Made by a program: the position numbers and the translations under genes. Of a DNA stretch of 64,000 bases, positions 60,241 through 64,000 are shown piece after piece. The DNA is taken from the NCBI RefSeq assembly GCF_000369405.1, contig NZ_KB850002.1, positions 62,001-126,000 of the forward strand, given 5' to 3'. Source of the stretch: Acinetobacter sp. ANC 3929. Its GTDB lineage: Bacteria > Pseudomonadota > Gammaproteobacteria > Pseudomonadales > Moraxellaceae. Within the stretch, counting starts at the first letter, position 1; each line of letters begins with the position of its first letter. The notes under the pieces are model-generated. The model did not search any database. It was not told where the DNA came from and saw nothing but the letters and a program-made list of their open reading frames with translations.

Positions 60241-62046
60241 ATGAATCTATGGCAGTTATTTCATAAAGTTAAGCCGTTTGTACTTCCTTATAAGTGGTTG
60301 GTTGCGGTGACGCTAGTACTAACCTTAATTGGTGCCTTAACCGCTCAGGTGAATGCGCTAACCCTGCAATATGCTGTCGATCAGATCAATGCTGTGGTTG
60401 AATCAGGGCAGGGTCTAAATGCAGGCTTGCATATCCTGATCACCATCAGTGTGATTTTATTGAGCAAAGAAGTGCTCAATATTTTCATTCAGTTTGGGCA
60501 GAAGTTCTTCGGCGAAAAATTAAGGATTCTGATCTCACAGGATGTGGCTCAGTCGATCATCGTGAAATTTCTACAGTATCGGCTGGCGTTCTTTACACAG
60601 GATGATAATCAGGCAGGAAAGTTACAAACCCGTATTGATCGTGGTATTGGCTCGATTACCCGGCTGGTACAAATCTTCTTTATTGATATTTTTCCGTTAT
60701 TTAGCAGTGCAATTATTGCTCTGTGTTTGATGTTTTATGCCAATTTCTGGATTGGTTTAGTGGCTTTAAGTATTGTGCCAATTTATTTTTGGATTACCTT
60801 CAAACAGGCACAGAAACTGAGTGGCACGCGACGTAATTTACGAGATGGGCGGGAACGTAAAAGTCAGGGCACCTTGAGTATTATTCAGTCGATTACCGTA
60901 ATTAAATCATTTAACCGTGAACAGATTGAGGCCGAAAAACAGCTCAGCTTACAAAAACAATTGACCCAAGATCAGATGCATACTCGCCAACTCAGTTTTT
61001 TGTTCGATGGACTTAAAACCTTTATTGAACAGATTGGGGTGGTGTTTATCATTATTTTAACCGCCTATTTCGTTTTGGTGGGGGATATGAGTATTGGCAT
61101 GATCATGTTTCATATCTTGTTGTTCAATAATGTCTCTGCACCGATTCGTTCCTTACATCGTATCTATGATGAAGTGAATGATGCCATGATTTATGCAGAA
61201 AGTTTTTTCAAAATTTTAGAAGCAGATGATGAAATTGAAACTTCTGGAGAACTAAAACCTCAGCCACTAACAGGTAGGTTTGAACTAAAGCAGGTGAATT
61301 TTTTCTATCCAAATGGCTATCATGCACTGAAAGATATTAATTTAACCATTCAGCCGAATAAGATTACCGCGCTGGTTGGCTTGTCGGGCGCAGGTAAATC
61401 AACCTTAATCAGCCTACTGGATAAATTTTATTTGCCTCAGTCGGGAGATATTCTACTCAATGGAACGTCATTGACCGAGATCGATACTCAATATCTACGC
61501 GATCATATTGGTTTAGTACTGCAAAAAAATCATATCTTTCAGGGGACGATTGAGGAAAATATCCGTTACGGCAAGATGGATGCGACACAGGATGAGATTA
61601 TCCTTGCAGCAAAAAAAGCGTCTATCCATGATCAGATTCTCAAGTTACCTTTGGCCTATCAGTCTGATGCCTTGTTACTTTCGGGTGGACAACAACAACG
61701 GATTGCGATTGCACGCATGTTTCTGAAAAACCCACCGATTATCTTTCTGGATGAACCGACTGCCAGTTTGGATGCAATTGCAACCGAGCAAATCAAACAT
61801 AGTCTGGATGAGATTAAGCAGGGACGCACCGTAATTATCATCTCACATAGTCTTTCGCAAATTATTGATGCGGATTACACCTATGTCATGGAAGACGGCA
61901 TGATTGTGGAGCATGGTGAACATCATCAACTCTATCAGCAACAAGGGACGTATAAGAACATCTTTGATGCGATGGCCAAGAGCTTAAATATCGAAAAAAT
62001 TTCCAAGACCTTTGAAGGCGATGATGAAGAGGAAACGCATAGTTAG
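60241..62046 (+). CDS. ABC exporter, fused permease and ATPase
   Basis: Inner-membrane ABC transporter of the half-transporter type (MsbA/multidrug-like), 601 residues. The first 320 residues hold about six membrane helices. The ATPase domain has Walker A GLSGAGKSTLI, signature LLSGGQQQRIAIAR, Walker B IIFLDEPTASLD, and the switch His in IIISHSLSQI. It would act as a homodimer. No typical outer-membrane or adaptor gene is near, only the coiled-coil membrane protein upstream. Substrate unknown. Confidence 0.88.
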   Translation: MNLWQLFHKVKPFVLPYKWLVAVTLVLTLIGALTAQVNALTLQYAVDQINAVVESGQGLNAGLHILITISVILLSKEVLNIFIQFGQKFFGEKLRILISQDVAQSIIVKFLQYRLAFFTQDDNQAGKLQTRIDRGIGSITRLVQIFFIDIFPLFSSAIIALCLMFYANFWIGLVALSIVPIYFWITFKQAQKLSGTRRNLRDGRERKSQGTLSIIQSITVIKSFNREQIEAEKQLSLQKQLTQDQMHTRQLSFLFDGLKTFIEQIGVVFIIILTAYFVLVGDMSIGMIMFHILLFNNVSAPIRSLHRIYDEVNDAMIYAESFFKILEADDEIETSGELKPQPLTGRFELKQVNFFYPNGYHALKDINLTIQPNKITALVGLSGAGKSTLISLLDKFYLPQSGDILLNGTSLTEIDTQYLRDHIGLVLQKNHIFQGTIEENIRYGKMDATQDEIILAAKKASIHDQILKLPLAYQSDALLLSGGQQQRIAIARMFLKNPPIIFLDEPTASLDAIATEQIKHSLDEIKQGRTVIIISHSLSQIIDADYTYVMEDGMIVEHGEHHQLYQQQGTYKNIFDAMAKSLNIEKISKTFEGDDEEETHS

Positions 62047-62083
62047 TCACTTCATCATCTTGTTAGAAAAGTCTTTTTATAGA

Positions 62084-62779
62084 TTAATCAAAAATCTTGT
62101 CCGCAGCTTGAAAAGGGAGGCTGACGACATCAATTGCGACTGCAAAAGGTAGCAAAACCAGTTTTTCTAAGGGATTCAAGCCCGATTTGGATGTATAACT
62201 TTCTTCTTTGTTGGTATAGATGGTGACTTGATAAGATTTGCTTAGCGCCTTTAATGAGCTGAGATTGTTGGCTGCTGGATAGACCACGCCTGCCAATTTA
62301 ATGTCAAAACAGAAGCGTTGCGCTTGCATACGCTCATCACTTGAAGACGAACATTCTTTTGCGCCATTTTCAATAAAAAACTCAAGGTCTTTCTTGCTTA
62401 GATCTTCTTTCAATTTCACATAAGAAAGTGGCAAAGTACCCGAAAAATGACCATCATTTTTTTCTGAATAGAAATTGAGATCACGGGTGATTTGAATATT
62501 TTTAGGATCAAGTTTACTGATCAGGGTGACGAACTGAGTCCCGCCTTGGGTCAGGATATAGCTTTTCTGTTGGCCTGCAATCACGATGCTGTCTTTAGGC
62601 AAGTTTGTAGCATTTTGCGCAGGTCGGCCAAAAGCGACGACATTGTCTTCAACCAAAGTTACTTTTGTAGTTCGAGTATAACTTCGATTGTCTTTCTTGA
62701 TCAGGGTTGAGGTGGCACAGCCTGTAATAACTATGCTCGACAACGTGATAGCGAACGTCGTTTTTATTATATCCTTCAT
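62084..62779 (-). CDS. Hypothetical lipoprotein
   Basis: The 231-residue protein begins MKDIIKTTFAITLSSIVITGC, a lipoprotein signal with lipobox ITGC. The rest has no recognised domain; it contains a Ser/Cys-rich CSSSSDERMQAQRFCFD stretch and ends in a hydrophobic segment (LEKLVLLPFAVAIDVVSLPF). I choose the ATG at 62779; a longer frame overlaps the upstream MerR gene stop. It may be cotranscribed with that regulator. Confidence 0.7.
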   Translation of the reverse strand: MKDIIKTTFAITLSSIVITGCATSTLIKKDNRSYTRTTKVTLVEDNVVAFGRPAQNATNLPKDSIVIAGQQKSYILTQGGTQFVTLISKLDPKNIQITRDLNFYSEKNDGHFSGTLPLSYVKLKEDLSKKDLEFFIENGAKECSSSSDERMQAQRFCFDIKLAGVVYPAANNLSSLKALSKSYQVTIYTNKEESYTSKSGLNPLEKLVLLPFAVAIDVVSLPFQAADKIFD

Positions 62780-62789
62780 CTTTATGATC

Positions 62790-63152
62790 CTAAGTGTTTG
62801 ATTCAACTGTACCATGATCTAAAAAAGATTTTAACAAGTCATGCGATTGTTGTAGTTTGCTTAATTGTCCATCCACTTGTCTAAGTTCATTTTCTAGTTT
62901 CGACAGTACAACTGAACATAGACTAAAGCGGCGATCTGCTAAATCAAAACATGGTAATAGCACTTGGATGTCTTTTAGGTTCATGCCTGCATCATTAAGT
63001 ATTTTAATTTTATGAATATCTTCAATATTTTTTTGACTGTAATCTCGGTAGTTATTTGCACTCCGTTTGGGTTGTACCAGTCCTAGATTCTCATAATAAC
63101 GCAACATACGAGGGCTGACTTGAGTCAATTCGGCAACTTTTGCAAGATTCAT
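62790..63152 (-). CDS. MerR-family transcriptional regulator
   Basis: DNA-binding regulator of 120 residues: the winged helix starts MNLAKVAELTQVSPRMLRYYENLGLV, followed by YRDYSQKNIEDIHKIKIL and a coiled-coil dimerisation helix. Inducer-binding cysteines are not evident except Cys residues in LLPCFDL and FSLCSVV. It is divergent from a small secreted hydrolase, with a MerR-type promoter in the 75-bp gap. Confidence 0.88.
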   Translation of the reverse strand: MNLAKVAELTQVSPRMLRYYENLGLVQPKRSANNYRDYSQKNIEDIHKIKILNDAGMNLKDIQVLLPCFDLADRRFSLCSVVLSKLENELRQVDGQLSKLQQSHDLLKSFLDHGTVESNT

Positions 63153-63161
63153 AAATACGAC

Positions 63162-63193
63162 TTGACTCTGACATTAGTGTCATAGTTTAGCAT
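63162..63193 (+). promoter_or_regulatory. MerR-type promoter with long spacer and dyad
   Basis: TTGACT and TAGCAT are separated by 20 bp, longer than the usual 17 as in MerR-activated promoters. Between them is TGACA-TTAG-TGTCA (63169-63182), a dyad suited to dimer binding. It points toward the hydrolase gene. Confidence 0.6.
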
Positions 63194-63226
63194 AGCTTTT
63201 AAGCAATATAACTGCGGTCGATTTGA

Positions 63227-63859
63227 ATGAAAAAATTGGTTGATTTGATTGGATTATGCTGTATTTCAATGTTGGGATATACGGCTCAGCAAGAAGTTCC
63301 ACAACGACATATTTATATTGTGCCTGGCTATGGTGCTACAGTAAATGACCATTGGTTTGAGTCCGTTCAAAGGCAGATACAGGATACCCATACGCAGGTA
63401 ACGATTTTATCTTTACCAAATCCGATGCAGCCAGATGTAGAGAAGTGGCAACAAATTTTGGGACAGAATATTAATGTGATAGATAAAAATACTTACTTTG
63501 TCGCCCATAGTTTAGGGGGGATCACGTTATTAAATTTTCTATCTAAGTGGAACCCCTCACAGGTTGGAGGTATTGTGCTGGTATCGGGTTTTATTGAAAC
63601 TTTACCGGCTTTGCCACAACTCAATTCTTATATTCTAAACAGTCAAAATCTTAAATTTAATTTTCAGAATGTTGTACATAAACACCTGTTTATTTCTGAC
63701 AATGATGCTTATGTTCCACCCGAACTGAGTCTGAAATTAGCAAAAAAATTTAAGATACCTTGTACCGTTGTTGCTAAAGCAGGTCATTTCTTAGCAGAGG
63801 ATGGTTATAGTGAGTTTCCACAATTAGTTCTGTATTTAAAGGAAATATTGGCACATTAG
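63227..63859 (+). CDS. RBBP9/YdeN-like serine hydrolase, exported
   Basis: A 210-residue alpha/beta hydrolase. After a signal-like N-terminus (LVDLIGLCCISMLGYTA), HIYIVPGYGATVNDHWFESV and FVAHSLGGITLLNFL carry the nucleophile Ser in the RBBP9 family style. The acid is in SDNDAYVP and the His in KAGHFLAEDGY. RBBP9 proteins are usually cytoplasmic, so the leader is unusual. It is probably controlled by the divergent MerR regulator. Substrate unknown. Confidence 0.82.
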   Translation: MKKLVDLIGLCCISMLGYTAQQEVPQRHIYIVPGYGATVNDHWFESVQRQIQDTHTQVTILSLPNPMQPDVEKWQQILGQNINVIDKNTYFVAHSLGGITLLNFLSKWNPSQVGGIVLVSGFIETLPALPQLNSYILNSQNLKFNFQNVVHKHLFISDNDAYVPPELSLKLAKKFKIPCTVVAKAGHFLAEDGYSEFPQLVLYLKEILAH

Positions 63860-64000
63860 AAATTTATATAATGGTTTGTGTTTTGTTTTCCGATTATGGA
63901 ATGGAGCTAATGGCTCAAATTTAATTGATCTTAGCTTTAAACTTTGAGTGATATTTACCGTTTATCTGACCCATACTGAATCAAACATCACTTTGTTGTA

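Overview
The window is chromosomal DNA from a gammaproteobacterium of the Moraxellaceae, most likely Acinetobacter. The evidence is low overall GC, protein sequences that read as Acinetobacter-like, the order argH-algZ-algR-hemC-hemD-hemX-hemY shared with pseudomonads, and a tRNA-Thr/Tyr/Gly/Thr-tuf cluster followed by tRNA-Trp-secE-nusG-rplKAJL-rpoBC. The species cannot be fixed from sequence alone. Nearly everything is core genome. I see no prophage, integron, CRISPR array, rRNA operon or complete insertion sequence.

Layout. 1-4.2 kb (minus): xerD, a putatively lipid-anchored dsbC, hom and the start of thrC, with a 264-bp MITE-like element between dsbC and hom. 4.3-6.8 kb: ferrous iron uptake genes feoA-feoB plus a small Cys-rich membrane protein behind a Fur-box-like site. 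6.8-9.8 kb: a decayed small membrane ORF, then murD-ftsW. 9.9-15.2 kb (minus): dksA-gluQRS, nudF-cpdA, and thiC under a TPP riboswitch. 15.3-18.1 kb: phoU, then yggX and argH on the minus strand. 18.1-24.3 kb: algZ/algR-type two-component pair, hemC-hemD-hemX-hemY and a YbgC-like thioesterase. 24.7-30.5 kb: an H-NS family protein, type II secretion gspN-gspC-gspD, an FHA protein and gph. 30.5-32.1 kb: trpE with a possible leader peptide.

32.1-46.3 kb is the translation/transcription core: five tRNAs, tuf, secE, nusG, four ribosomal protein genes, rpoB and rpoC. 46.4-64 kb is more accessory: two paralogous glycine-zipper lipoproteins, a DUF4442-type hotdog protein, an alpha/beta hydrolase, an Na+/H+ antiporter family protein, OmpW, an LprI-like protein, htpG, two paralogous putative outer-membrane barrels, a 473-residue protein of unknown function, an FrnE-like DsbA, an ABC exporter with an unknown coiled-coil membrane protein, a lipoprotein, and a MerR regulator divergent from a secreted RBBP9-like hydrolase.

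The most interesting unexplained signals are a GC-rich palindromic intergenic repeat family (one copy lies between rpoB and rpoC), the trpE leader with its uORF and 10-bp dyad, an orphan minus-strand terminator between phoU and yggX, the paralogous barrel pair, and a gene-poor stretch near 58.3 kb with a perfect CRP-type site and stacked dyads. I did not find a clearly new multi-gene system; the candidates are listed with that caution.
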